From Methanothrix sp. (GTDB lineage Archaea > Halobacteriota > Methanosarcinia > Methanotrichales > Methanotrichaceae): DNA of 21,837 nt. Location of the stretch: the NCBI GenBank assembly GCA_023229165.1, contig JALNZQ010000015.1:1-21837 (forward strand), read 5' to 3'. The notes beneath the pieces are model-generated. The model saw only the letters and a list, made by a program, of their open reading frames with translations. It was not told the DNA's origin and searched no databases. Positions 8,455 to 15,585 of this stretch are shown here, one piece after another (within the stretch, counting starts at the first letter, position 1; each line of letters starts with the position of its first letter). The position numbers and the translations under genes were made by a program.

Positions 8455-8958
8455 CTGTTATGCCAATTAGTGATAAATAATTATCCCTTAAAAATGCGTT
8501 GGATGAGATTTAATTTAGAAAATTTCGTCCATATTTCTGGATCAAATCAAATTGAAATTATCGCAAGAGCGATGAGCCGCTTCCACGACTCATTTAATGC
8601 AAAATAGGATTTTGACTTTAGACCAGGAATTGAGGGCAAGAATAACGAGCTTACTGCAGCCCGCATATTTTAGATTCCTGCACACGACTGGACAAATGAC
8701 CACGCAGCAATTTGCAGGCCGTTCTCGGACGCCTGGCTCGGACCTAGGAGGTGGAGATAAGGTCCTATGAGAAAGTGCCTCGAACTCATGACGAATATGC
8801 TCTGAGAGGACACGCAGGCATTTGACGAGCGAATAATAGGGAAGCATATTGAGGAGTACTTGAAGAAATATGAGGTGCAGTCCAAAATAGCTTTCTGGCC
8901 AAGTTTTCGGAAACTCTTATATTGATAAAAGGACGAAGCAGAACTAAGGAGGAGCATA
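8455..8958 (+). other. Gene-poor 504-nt stretch, possibly decayed coding sequence
   Basis: No intact gene is supported on either strand. One plus-strand frame reads as plausible protein from an ATG at 8494 to a TGA at 8923. It is interrupted by TAG at 8605, TAG at 8671, TAA at 8758 and TGA at 8803. The last segment, after the TGA, encodes a charged helix-like peptide (RIIGKHIEEYLKKYEVQSK). An ATG at 8767 opens the last part with AGGAGG upstream at 8746-8751, but it stops after 12 codons. The number of stops is about what chance gives, so a pseudogene is only a suggestion. The left end probably carries the promoter of the kinase gene, and the right end that of the nuclease operon. Confidence 0.3.
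8946..8954 (+). promoter_or_regulatory. Strong Shine-Dalgarno site for a GTG start
   Basis: AAGGAGGAG lies 4 nt before GTG at 8959 (6 nt from the GGAGG core). It is the strongest ribosome site in the neighbourhood and fixes the start of the HsdR-N-type gene. Confidence 0.8.
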
Positions 8959-9777
8959 GTGATCCCGCCCAAACGTGTCGCAGACCGAATCGAAAAATCT
9001 GTAGCCAAATTCCAGCCGGTTCTTCGAGATGCAAGAGATAGAGATGTAAATGAATCGGACACATCCGACATCATCAAAGACATGCTGGCCGAGCTGTTTG
9101 GCTACGAAAAATATCTGGAAGTCACCAGCGAACTCGCGATCCGAAAAACCTCCTGCGACCTCGCAATCAAGGTTGATAACAAAATAGAGTTCCTTATCGA
9201 GGTAAAGGCCATCGGAAAGACACTCAAGGAATCTCATTCGCGCCAAGCTATCAACTACGGCGCGAACAATGGAGATCCATGGGTGATCCTAACAAACGGC
9301 CTGCTGTGGCGAGTCTTCAAGGTTCGCTTTGAACAACCAATAAGCTATGATCTTGTTTGTGACTTAGATTTCTCTTCCATAGACGGAAAGCTAGAAGGAG
9401 ATCAAGAAAAGATGTTCATCATCTGCAAAGAAGGCATCAACAAGGATGCCCGAGAGCAGTTATACGATAAAACACGATCTCTCAACCGCTTCGTTCTTGG
9501 CGCACTCGTCTTATCAGATGAGGTTGTGTCTGTGATTAGACGTGAACTTAAGAAAGTTTCAGACGGATTCCTTGTCGCACCTGAAGACATCAAGCAGGTC
9601 TTGGAGAACGAGGTGCTCAAAAGAGATGTGATTGAAGGAGATGAGGCGCAAAAGGCACAAAGCCGCGTGAAACGGTTCTATCGCAAAGCCCCAAAGGAAA
9701 ACCCTGAGGTCTCCGCTCCAGAAATCCAAACGCTGCCAGAGCAACCGAAAGGTGGCTTAGGGACAGGAAGTGAATGA
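8959..9777 (+). CDS. HsdR N-terminal-like PD-(D/E)XK nuclease-fold protein
   Basis: A 272-residue protein resembling the stand-alone type I restriction enzyme R-subunit N-terminal domain (HSDR_N_2-like). The nuclease-fold signature is visible: acidic residues in an N-terminal helix (ESDTSDIIKDML, about 32-43), Asp67 in a strand (SCDLAIKV), then Glu81-x-Lys83 in FLIEVKAIG. A QAINYG helix (Gln96, Tyr100) matches the QxxxY motif of HsdR and RecB-like nucleases. WVILTNGLLWRVFKV (about 108-122) is the strand-turn-strand typical of the family. There is no helicase or translocase domain, so this is not a complete R subunit. The C-terminal 60 residues are basic, then Pro-rich and probably disordered. 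It overlaps the next gene by ATGA (9774-9777), implying translational coupling. DNA cleavage is inferred; the domain could act only as a DNA-binding or base-sensing partner. Confidence 0.85.
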   Translation: MIPPKRVADRIEKSVAKFQPVLRDARDRDVNESDTSDIIKDMLAELFGYEKYLEVTSELAIRKTSCDLAIKVDNKIEFLIEVKAIGKTLKESHSRQAINYGANNGDPWVILTNGLLWRVFKVRFEQPISYDLVCDLDFSSIDGKLEGDQEKMFIICKEGINKDAREQLYDKTRSLNRFVLGALVLSDEVVSVIRRELKKVSDGFLVAPEDIKQVLENEVLKRDVIEGDEAQKAQSRVKRFYRKAPKENPEVSAPEIQTLPEQPKGGLGTGSE

Positions 9778-10604
9778 AAACGACCGCAGAGATTGATCGA
9801 CAAATTTACGAATTGGCCCGATGCTATCTGCCCAGCCTGAATATACCAGGAGTGACGCAAGCACTAATTGAAAAGTACCTCAATCCGCACCATCCTAGAC
9901 CCACGTCAAAGGATGGATTATATCTCCGCATACTTGAGTCCGCCCAGAACGCGCACATGAAGGCCGGTGTCATTGGAAAATCGATCGACGGTGTAGACAA
10001 ATTGGCACCGGTCTTAATTGGCTTCAATCCGCAGGCGGTTTTAGCTAGGTACGGAGACAACTGGCAAGACGTTCTCGATCAGATAGAAAAGGAACTCAAG
10101 CCACGGGGCCAAATTCGCAAGATGCCGCAAAGCATTTGGCCGCGATACTGCCGGACAATTCTCTCTGCGGCTAGATTTGTAGAGCAATTTGAGTCAGCAG
10201 GTGATTTCTATAATTGGGCTGACTTTTTTGATAGAGATGAGAGAGCACGGGCAAGTCTACCCATGCTCATGGATAGAGAGATAGATGGATTAGGCTTTGC
10301 CCTTTCCTGCGATTTGCTCATAGGGCTTGGATACGTAAATTTCCCCAAGCCCGACGTTCACCTGCGTCACATCTTTGCAGCGTTGGAACTATGTAAGCAA
10401 GAAGATGATGATTACCAATTATTTAAAGCGATCATCCGCCTGGCGAGGCATGCCGGTGTCACTCCCTACAATGCAGACAAAGTGTTTTGGCTGATTGGAA
10501 GCGGAAACTTCTACGACGATCCCTTGATTGGAAAAAGGGGAATTATTGGCCGCCATGAAAAAGACTTTGTTCAATTTGCTCGCTCGAAGATTTTCGAGGA
10601 TTAA
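9774..10604 (+). CDS. HhH-GPD DNA-glycosylase-like protein
   Basis: A 276-residue protein. Its only recognisable signature is a helix-hairpin-helix-GPD core: IDGLGFALSCDLLIGLGY (170-187) followed by FPKPDVHLRHI with Asp194. The 24-residue spacing from the hairpin start to Asp194 equals that in endonuclease III (LPGVGRKTA to Asp138), so Asp194 is the likely catalytic Asp. The position of the endonuclease III lyase Lys is Ala176, so a monofunctional glycosylase or a non-catalytic fold is expected. No C-terminal four-Cys iron-sulfur loop is present. A later segment, PYNADKVFWLIGSGNFY, suits the closing helices of the fold. Base excision of a modified or damaged base is inferred, and the overlap with the nuclease-like gene suggests joint action. 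Residues 1-120 match nothing I know. Confidence 0.75.
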   Translation: MKTTAEIDRQIYELARCYLPSLNIPGVTQALIEKYLNPHHPRPTSKDGLYLRILESAQNAHMKAGVIGKSIDGVDKLAPVLIGFNPQAVLARYGDNWQDVLDQIEKELKPRGQIRKMPQSIWPRYCRTILSAARFVEQFESAGDFYNWADFFDRDERARASLPMLMDREIDGLGFALSCDLLIGLGYVNFPKPDVHLRHIFAALELCKQEDDDYQLFKAIIRLARHAGVTPYNADKVFWLIGSGNFYDDPLIGKRGIIGRHEKDFVQFARSKIFED

Positions 10605-10611
10605 TGAATAG

Positions 10612-10656
10612 CGAGAGCGTCGCGTTGATAATCCTCAATCCTGCAGGACGCTCTCG
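10612..10656. terminator. Inverted repeat at the convergent 3' ends of the glycosylase-like gene and rtcA
   Basis: CGAGAGCGTC (10612-10621) and GACGCTCTCG (10647-10656) form a perfect 10-bp inverted repeat with a 25-nt loop. It spans the 30-nt gap between two convergent genes and reaches into the last codons of rtcA. A shared terminator or 3'-end structure is likely. Confidence 0.5.
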
Positions 10657-11669
10657 ATCCGAAATATCCCTTTCTCCTCTTTGATCTCAATTTTTGCATC
10701 CAGGAAATGCCCGGCTGTCCAGATGTTGGTCCTGGCATGAAGCGATATCTCCCGCACCGTGTAGCTGCCGCCCGCCAGGGCCAGATAGGGAATGAGCTGA
10801 TCGGCCAGGTGCACATCCACACGGGCTGGGGATTTCAGCTCAATAATCAGCTCCTCTGCCGCCCTTCTGCCCACTTTTTCCGCCGGCAGCCCCCTCTCGC
10901 CAAGACCGCTCGCCCCTTTGTACCCGGACCAAAGAGTGATGCCGCTTCCCATGGAAGGCAGACGCAGGACCTGCTCTGTTATCTGAGCAGCGTAATCCGC
11001 TTGTTGCAGCGTCTGCGTCGCCGAGTCGGCCTGCCTGGCAGCGACGTGTTCGGGTAGGTTAGAGCTATGTGAGACTCCTTGCACCACATTCTGCAAATTT
11101 TGAATAATCTGCCCAGTATCACAAGCCGGACTTTCCAGGTGAGAAGCCTTCAGCTTTGCCGGCTCTACCTGCAAGAGCACCTCTCCCTGCCCCCGCGGAT
11201 AGTATCCTCTCTGCAAAACCTCCAGGCTCACCTTTGCCCCGAAAGAGGATATTGCAGGCAAAAAGACATTTTTAAAATAGTCAACCGTAGGAGACCATTG
11301 CACATCTGTGCCTCCTTGAATTCGCAAAGAAGAAGGCCCATCGGCGCGCAGCAATGCGGGCAGAAGACACTGCATGAGCAGCGTCACACTGCCGGCGGTT
11401 CCAATCTCTACCCTGTGGCTGCCGCCCCGAATCTCTCCCGGTGAGAAGGCGATTTCGGAAGATCCGGGCGCAACTCCAGATGTCCCGGCATTGCAAATTG
11501 CGGCTAAGGCCGTTATGGCCCGGGCATGCTGTGCCGCCAGGCCGGGCTTGGGCCGGCCTTGTCGGATCTTGCTTATGTGCACGGGCTTTCCTGTCACTGC
11601 AGATAGGGCCACGGCTGTGCGCACTATCTGGCCGCCGCCTTCTCCACAAGAGCCGTCTATCTCGATCAT
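10635..11669 (-). CDS. rtcA: RNA 3'-terminal phosphate cyclase
   Basis: The enzyme uses ATP to convert an RNA 3'-phosphate to a 2',3'-cyclic phosphate through a covalent enzyme-AMP intermediate. The protein opens with IDGSCGEGGGQIVRTA, followed by the family's RQGRPKPGL and RGYYPRGQGEV. Catalytic His287 lies in VDVHLADQLIPYLALAGG. At 344 residues it is full length. The ATG at 11669 gives the usual MIEIDGS start; a TTG three bases earlier (11672) is the alternative, and GAAGGA upstream could serve either. It begins 12 nt after arsM ends, so it is probably the third gene of an AbrB-arsM-rtcA transcript, an unusual partner for RtcA. No rtcB ligase is in the window. Residues 195-225 form a Gln/Ser-rich insert that looks less conserved. 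Confidence 0.95.
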   Translation of the reverse strand: MIEIDGSCGEGGGQIVRTAVALSAVTGKPVHISKIRQGRPKPGLAAQHARAITALAAICNAGTSGVAPGSSEIAFSPGEIRGGSHRVEIGTAGSVTLLMQCLLPALLRADGPSSLRIQGGTDVQWSPTVDYFKNVFLPAISSFGAKVSLEVLQRGYYPRGQGEVLLQVEPAKLKASHLESPACDTGQIIQNLQNVVQGVSHSSNLPEHVAARQADSATQTLQQADYAAQITEQVLRLPSMGSGITLWSGYKGASGLGERGLPAEKVGRRAAEELIIELKSPARVDVHLADQLIPYLALAGGSYTVREISLHARTNIWTAGHFLDAKIEIKEEKGIFRIESVLQD

Positions 11670-11681
11670 CAATGGAATCCT

Positions 11682-12515
11682 TCACTTAGGCTTGAAGCCG
11701 CTGACCTTTATGCTGGATATGCAGCCCTCAACTTTTTTGATCTCTTCGGCCGATCCTTCCAGGCTCTTTAGAATCGCCTGACCGGTGGGATCATTGGTCA
11801 TGCAGTCCAGGGGGAAGATGGACTCCTGCATTACGGAGACTTCTTTGAATCCCGCGGATCTTATGGCATCCAGATACTTATCTTTGCGCAAAGCTCCTGC
11901 GATGCATCCCACGTAAGCCTTAATCGATTGCTTGACGAAATCGGGAAGTCCTTTCAAAAGGACGATATCCGAGACCATCAGCCTGCCGCCGGGCTTGAGG
12001 ACTCTAAACGCCTCTCGAAAGGCCTTCTCCTTGTCCGGCACCAGGTTGATGACACAGTTGGAGATGATGACATCGACTGTATTATCCTCTACCGGCAGGG
12101 CCTCTATCTCACCTTGTCGAAACTCCACATTGCTGTAGCCACCTTTGACGGCATTGGCATTTGCCCGCGCCACCATCTCTGCCGTCATATCGACACCGAT
12201 GACCTTGCCCTGCGAGCCGACGATCTTCGAAGCCAAAAAGCAATCAAAGCCGGCTCCGGATCCCAGGTCCAGAACGGTCTCTCCCTCTTTTAAGGAGGCA
12301 AAGGCAATCGGGTTTCCGCAGCCTAGTCCCAGGTTCGATCCCTCGGGCACGCCCTGCATCTGCTCCTCGGTGTAGCCAACCTTTTTGCTGATCTGCTGGG
12401 GCTTAACCGATCCACAGCATCCGGATGAGCAGCACGATGAGGCATTCTTTGCCACACGCGAGTAGCTCTCTTTTACCGCATTCTTTAGCTCTTGATCATT
12501 CATCTTTTCTACCAT
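11682..12515 (-). CDS. arsM: Arsenite S-adenosylmethionine methyltransferase
   Basis: The enzyme transfers methyl groups from SAM to As(III) bound as thiolates, giving methylated arsenicals. The Rossmann motif VLDLGSGAGFDCFLA is at about 81-95. The ArsM signatures NLGLGCGNP, SNCVINLVPDK and GCIAGA supply the three cysteines expected to hold arsenic (about 66, 154 and 204). The N-terminus carries a vicinal cluster CCSSGCC (about 28-34), also common in the family. The length of 277 residues is normal. The ATG at 12515 is preferred because AGGTGG, overlapping the upstream gene's stop, lies 9 nt before it. A GTG at 12524 would add three residues. It follows the AbrB-type gene by 13 nt and is followed closely by rtcA, so all three are probably one operon. 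No arsR, arsB or acr3 is in the window. Confidence 0.92.
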   Translation of the reverse strand: MVEKMNDQELKNAVKESYSRVAKNASSCCSSGCCGSVKPQQISKKVGYTEEQMQGVPEGSNLGLGCGNPIAFASLKEGETVLDLGSGAGFDCFLASKIVGSQGKVIGVDMTAEMVARANANAVKGGYSNVEFRQGEIEALPVEDNTVDVIISNCVINLVPDKEKAFREAFRVLKPGGRLMVSDIVLLKGLPDFVKQSIKAYVGCIAGALRKDKYLDAIRSAGFKEVSVMQESIFPLDCMTNDPTGQAILKSLEGSAEEIKKVEGCISSIKVSGFKPK

Positions 12516-12528
12516 CTTTTCCACCCAC

Positions 12529-12804
12529 CTATTCCTTAAAAGCCTCGTTTATTACCGGCCCCAATCGGGACTTGACCATGCCCTCAAGCTCTTCCACCTT
12601 GATTAAAGAGAGGCAGCAGACCTTGCCGTTTTTTTCCAAGCTGAGCACGGCCAGCTTGTCTCCCGGCTTAATCTTTGCTCTCTCTCGGATCTCCTTGGGA
12701 AGCACCATCTGTCCTCTCTCGTCTAGGGTTACAATCGACTCTACTGTGCAACTGCTAATCTCGCTTGGCTGACAACAGGATTCATTCTCATCTTTTGTGG
12801 TCAT
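12529..12804 (-). CDS. AbrB/SpoVT-fold DNA-binding protein, HgcAB-associated (HgcC-like)
   Basis: A 91-residue protein with a swapped-hairpin AbrB domain at about 21-65: VTLDERGQMVLPKEIRERAKIKPGDKL, the classic looped-hinge DNA-binding motif. It carries vicinal cysteines at both ends of the domain (SCC at 9-11 with Cys19, and KVCC at 61-64). This cysteine-flanked form matches proteins annotated as HgcAB-associated (HgcC) in mercury-methylating microbes and methanogens. No hgcA or hgcB is here; the neighbour is arsM. A role as a thiol- or metalloid-responsive regulator of its own operon is inferred. The ATG has no ribosome site and lies about 29 nt from a TATA element, so the mRNA is probably leaderless. 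Confidence 0.88.
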   Translation of the reverse strand: MTTKDENESCCQPSEISSCTVESIVTLDERGQMVLPKEIRERAKIKPGDKLAVLSLEKNGKVCCLSLIKVEELEGMVKSRLGPVINEAFKE

Positions 12805-12820
12805 TATGGCAATTGCGAAG

Positions 12821-12874
12821 TTTTCTGAGAATATAAGCTTTTCTGAAAAATCAGAATTATCTGAAAAATCTTCA
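12821..12874. promoter_or_regulatory. Promoter of the AbrB-arsM operon with three 18-bp tandem repeats
   Basis: Three units, each beginning TT(T/A)TCTGA, start at 12821, 12839 and 12857, exactly 18 bp apart. Units 2 and 3 share 13 of their first 14 bases (TCTGAAAAATC at 12842-12852 and 12860-12870). The TATA element (minus-strand CTTATATT, 12830-12837) sits in unit 1, about 29 nt from the ATG at 12804. TCAGA-ATTA-TCTGA (12851-12864) adds a palindrome. The regular spacing suggests cooperative binding of a regulator, perhaps the AbrB protein itself. Confidence 0.6.
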
Positions 12875-12879
12875 TTGCC

Positions 12880-15435
12880 TTACTTAATGGATGAATCCGT
12901 ACGTCTATTAATGACCTTGAGACCCTCGAACCAGAGAACGCTCGCTATCCCTGCAATGAAACAAATGGCGATATCGATAAAATGCAGATTGGAAAAGCCG
13001 AATAGTTCTCTGATGAAGGGAACATAGACAATCAATGCCAAGAAAGCCCCGGCCCCCCCAACTACCCACCAGAGTGCGGGATTAGGTGTGTTCATGGTCT
13101 CTAAAATCGTCCTGGACCATGATCTATTTGCCAGTATCAGTCCAAGGTTGGCAATAATGAGAGTTGTATAAGCAAGTGCTCTTGCAACAGACTCACCCTG
13201 ACCGCGATAAAGCGAAACGGCGAAGACTGCCATGACTATAATTAGAACACTTATGCCCTGAAGCAAGCTGAGGCCCAACGTGCGCCGGCTAAACAGAGGC
13301 TTATTCGGGTCGCGTGGCCGGCGCATCATTACATCAGCTTCCTCTGGTTCGGCCTCAAAAGCAATTGAGCAGGCGGGATCGATGATGAGCTCAAGGAATA
13401 CCACATGGATCGGGAAAAAGATTAACGGCCACTCCAGGAGCACGGGGATAAGCGACAAGCCTGCGATAGGCACATGGATAGCCAGGATATAGGCCATGGC
13501 CTTTTTAATATTGTCGAAGATCCTGCGGCCTAGCCTCACCGCTTTGACTATTGATGAGAAGTCGTCGTCCAGGAGAACCAGTGACGCCGCCTCGCGGGCC
13601 ACATCCGTACCCCTCTTACCCATGGCGATGCCAATATCGGCAGCTTTGAGGGCGGGTGCATCGTTTACGCCGTCGCCGGTCATGGCCACGACCTCTCCGT
13701 TAGCCTTTAAGGCCAGGACCAGCCTCAGCTTCTGCTCCGGCATGACACGGGAGAAGATGCAAACATTTCTGACTTGATTCTGAAGCTCCTGATCGCTCAA
13801 TTTCTCCAGCTCGGGGCCAGTAATTACCTGGTCTGAGGGAAATCCGATCTGCCTGGCTATAGCCTGAGCAGTGCCAGGATTATCTCCGGTTATCATTACT
13901 ACTCTTATTCCTGCAGAATAGCACTCTTTGATAGCCTGAGGAACGCCCGGACGGACAGGATCCTCCATGCCTATCAGGCCCAGTAATTTAAAATCGAAGT
14001 CGTGCTGTCCATCCGGCAAATCTGTCTCTTGCAGGGATGCGGTAGCTACACCCAATACCCGCATACCTTCCCGGGCCATAATCTGAACTGCACGGGAAAG
14101 TTGTGTTTGCCCATTTATGTCAAGGTGACACAGCTCTACTATAGCTTCAGGCGCTCCTTTGGCCGCGATCACATACTCTTTTCGGGAAGGCGATCTCCAG
14201 ACGCGAGACATGGCCAGCAGCTTCTTTGATAGCGGATATTCTTTGACCAGTTTCCAGTCACTGTGAATGTGCTCAGTCCTGGCCAGGTAGTCCTCGCCCA
14301 GTTTTCTGAAGGCCTTCTCCATAGGATCGAAGGGATCTATTTGACTGGCCAGAATGCTATACTCTATTACCTCATGAATAGCATCCGGCAAACGATCTCT
14401 GCCATCATCCAGTTCGAAGAACTCGCCGCAGGCGAATATTTTCTTCACCTTCATCCGGTTCATGGTCAGAGTGCCGGTCTTATCAACACAGAGCACTGTT
14501 GCCGAACCCAGCGTCTCTATTGTCGGAACGCGCCTGGTCAAGACGTTGCTCTGCGAGATTCTCCATGCACCCAAGGCCAGAAATATGGTTAAAACCACGG
14601 GAAACTCTTCGGGAAGCACCGCCATGGCCATTGTTATGCCCGCCAAAAGTCCCTGCAACCAGTCGCCTCTGGTCATGCCGTAGGCAATCACTACTAACAA
14701 GCATAGACTCAGGCCGAGTATGGCCAGGTTGGCTACCAGCAGATTAGTCTCTTTTTGAAGTGCCGTCTCCTCGGATGTGACTTTCTGCAAAGCCTTTCCA
14801 ATCTTGCCAATCTCTGTGTTAATTCCTGTAGCCCGGACCACTGCCACGCCCTGGCCCTGCACAACGAGGCTTCCAGAGAAGACGAAGGGCAAATCGTCCC
14901 CGCCCGGTCGAGCCATCACAGGTAATTGTTCTGTGCTTGTGCAGCATATCTTTCGTACCGGGACAGATTCGCCCGTGAGAAGTGATTCATCTGCAGAAAG
15001 GTTCGTGCAGCTCAGCAATACTGCATCAGCAGCCACGCGGTCGCCCTCAGCAAGAACGATTAGGTCACCAGGGACGACCTGCCTCCCTGCTATCCTTCTG
15101 TCTTTGCCTTCCCGGATTACCAGAGCACGTGGACTGGAAAGGTCTCGTAAAGACTCCAGGGCTCGCTCTGTTTTGCGTTCCTGGTAAAAGGTAATGCCCA
15201 TGACGACTAAGACGAAGCCCAGGAGCATCAAGGCCTCCTGAAGGTCTCCGAGCAGTAGATAGACCAGACCGCCCGCTACCAGGAGGAGAAACATAGGCTG
15301 CCTGGCAACCTCCCAGGCAGTAGCTAATACAGTGCGAGGTTTGGATGAAGGCAATTCGTTGTAGCCTACATCTTTGAGCAGTCTTGCAGCCTCGCCTTCT
15401 GAGAGGCCTCTTGCGGTGTTTATGTCAAAATTCAT
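12880..15435 (-). CDS. Cation-transporting P-type ATPase (P2-like)
   Basis: An 851-residue ion pump that couples ATP hydrolysis to cation transport across the cell membrane. Numbered from the ATG at 15435: cation-ATPase N domain at 1-45, TM1-2 about 47-85, actuator TGES at 154-157, TM4 with PEEFP at 275-279, phosphorylation motif DKTGTLT (Asp318), nucleotide-binding KGAPE near 426, hinge GDGVNDAP near 587. TM5-6 carry HVPIAGLSLIP and ELIIDPACSIAFEAEPEEAD. A further C-terminal membrane region has four helices. There is no heavy-metal-binding domain and no CPx in TM4, which argues against a Cu/Zn/Cd P1B pump; Ca, Mn or another cation is possible. The ATG is preferred over an upstream TTG at 15483 that lies inside a stem-loop. 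The gene ends 75 nt before the AbrB start. Confidence 0.9.
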   Translation of the reverse strand: MNFDINTARGLSEGEAARLLKDVGYNELPSSKPRTVLATAWEVARQPMFLLLVAGGLVYLLLGDLQEALMLLGFVLVVMGITFYQERKTERALESLRDLSSPRALVIREGKDRRIAGRQVVPGDLIVLAEGDRVAADAVLLSCTNLSADESLLTGESVPVRKICCTSTEQLPVMARPGGDDLPFVFSGSLVVQGQGVAVVRATGINTEIGKIGKALQKVTSEETALQKETNLLVANLAILGLSLCLLVVIAYGMTRGDWLQGLLAGITMAMAVLPEEFPVVLTIFLALGAWRISQSNVLTRRVPTIETLGSATVLCVDKTGTLTMNRMKVKKIFACGEFFELDDGRDRLPDAIHEVIEYSILASQIDPFDPMEKAFRKLGEDYLARTEHIHSDWKLVKEYPLSKKLLAMSRVWRSPSRKEYVIAAKGAPEAIVELCHLDINGQTQLSRAVQIMAREGMRVLGVATASLQETDLPDGQHDFDFKLLGLIGMEDPVRPGVPQAIKECYSAGIRVVMITGDNPGTAQAIARQIGFPSDQVITGPELEKLSDQELQNQVRNVCIFSRVMPEQKLRLVLALKANGEVVAMTGDGVNDAPALKAADIGIAMGKRGTDVAREAASLVLLDDDFSSIVKAVRLGRRIFDNIKKAMAYILAIHVPIAGLSLIPVLLEWPLIFFPIHVVFLELIIDPACSIAFEAEPEEADVMMRRPRDPNKPLFSRRTLGLSLLQGISVLIIVMAVFAVSLYRGQGESVARALAYTTLIIANLGLILANRSWSRTILETMNTPNPALWWVVGGAGAFLALIVYVPFIRELFGFSNLHFIDIAICFIAGIASVLWFEGLKVINRRTDSSIK

Positions 15436-15453
15436 ATCGAAAATAAATGCGAG

Positions 15454-15490
15454 CCGGCAAAGGGTCTGCGAAGAGGCAGACAAAAGCCGG
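15454..15490 (-). repeat. Two-tier stem-loop just upstream of the P-type ATPase start
   Basis: The outer arms CCGGC/GCCGG (15454-15458 and 15486-15490) enclose the inner arms GTCTGC/GCAGAC (15464-15469 and 15476-15481), with an A-rich internal loop and a 6-nt apical loop. The structure ends 18 nt before the ATG at 15435, placing it in the ATPase leader if transcription begins upstream. It lies 90-130 nt past the rpoL stop and could instead be that unit's 3' end. Confidence 0.5.
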
Positions 15491-15585
15491 ATTTCAATAC
15501 AAATGACTCATGCCCTATGCCCTGGATCAGCAAGAAGCTGCCGCAGGCTTTTTCCTGGTTACATGGCTCAAATGCCTGTTTACTA

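Noticed and set aside
8803..8805. In-frame TGA as a selenocysteine codon
   Set aside because: The surrounding frame has other stops and no recognisable selenoprotein; archaeal Sec use is limited to a few lineages.
8670..9083. 137-codon minus-strand frame crossing the start of the nuclease-like gene
   Set aside because: It covers the strong ribosome site and start of the plus-strand gene and gives no family-like sequence.
12821..12874. CRISPR or replication iterons
   Set aside because: Only three 18-bp units without spacers and at a promoter position; no cas or orc1/cdc6 gene nearby.
12880..15435. Heavy-metal (arsenic, copper or zinc) efflux pump by association with arsM
   Set aside because: No CPx motif and no metal-binding N-terminal domain; TM4 carries PEEFP, so a P2-type cation pump is more likely.
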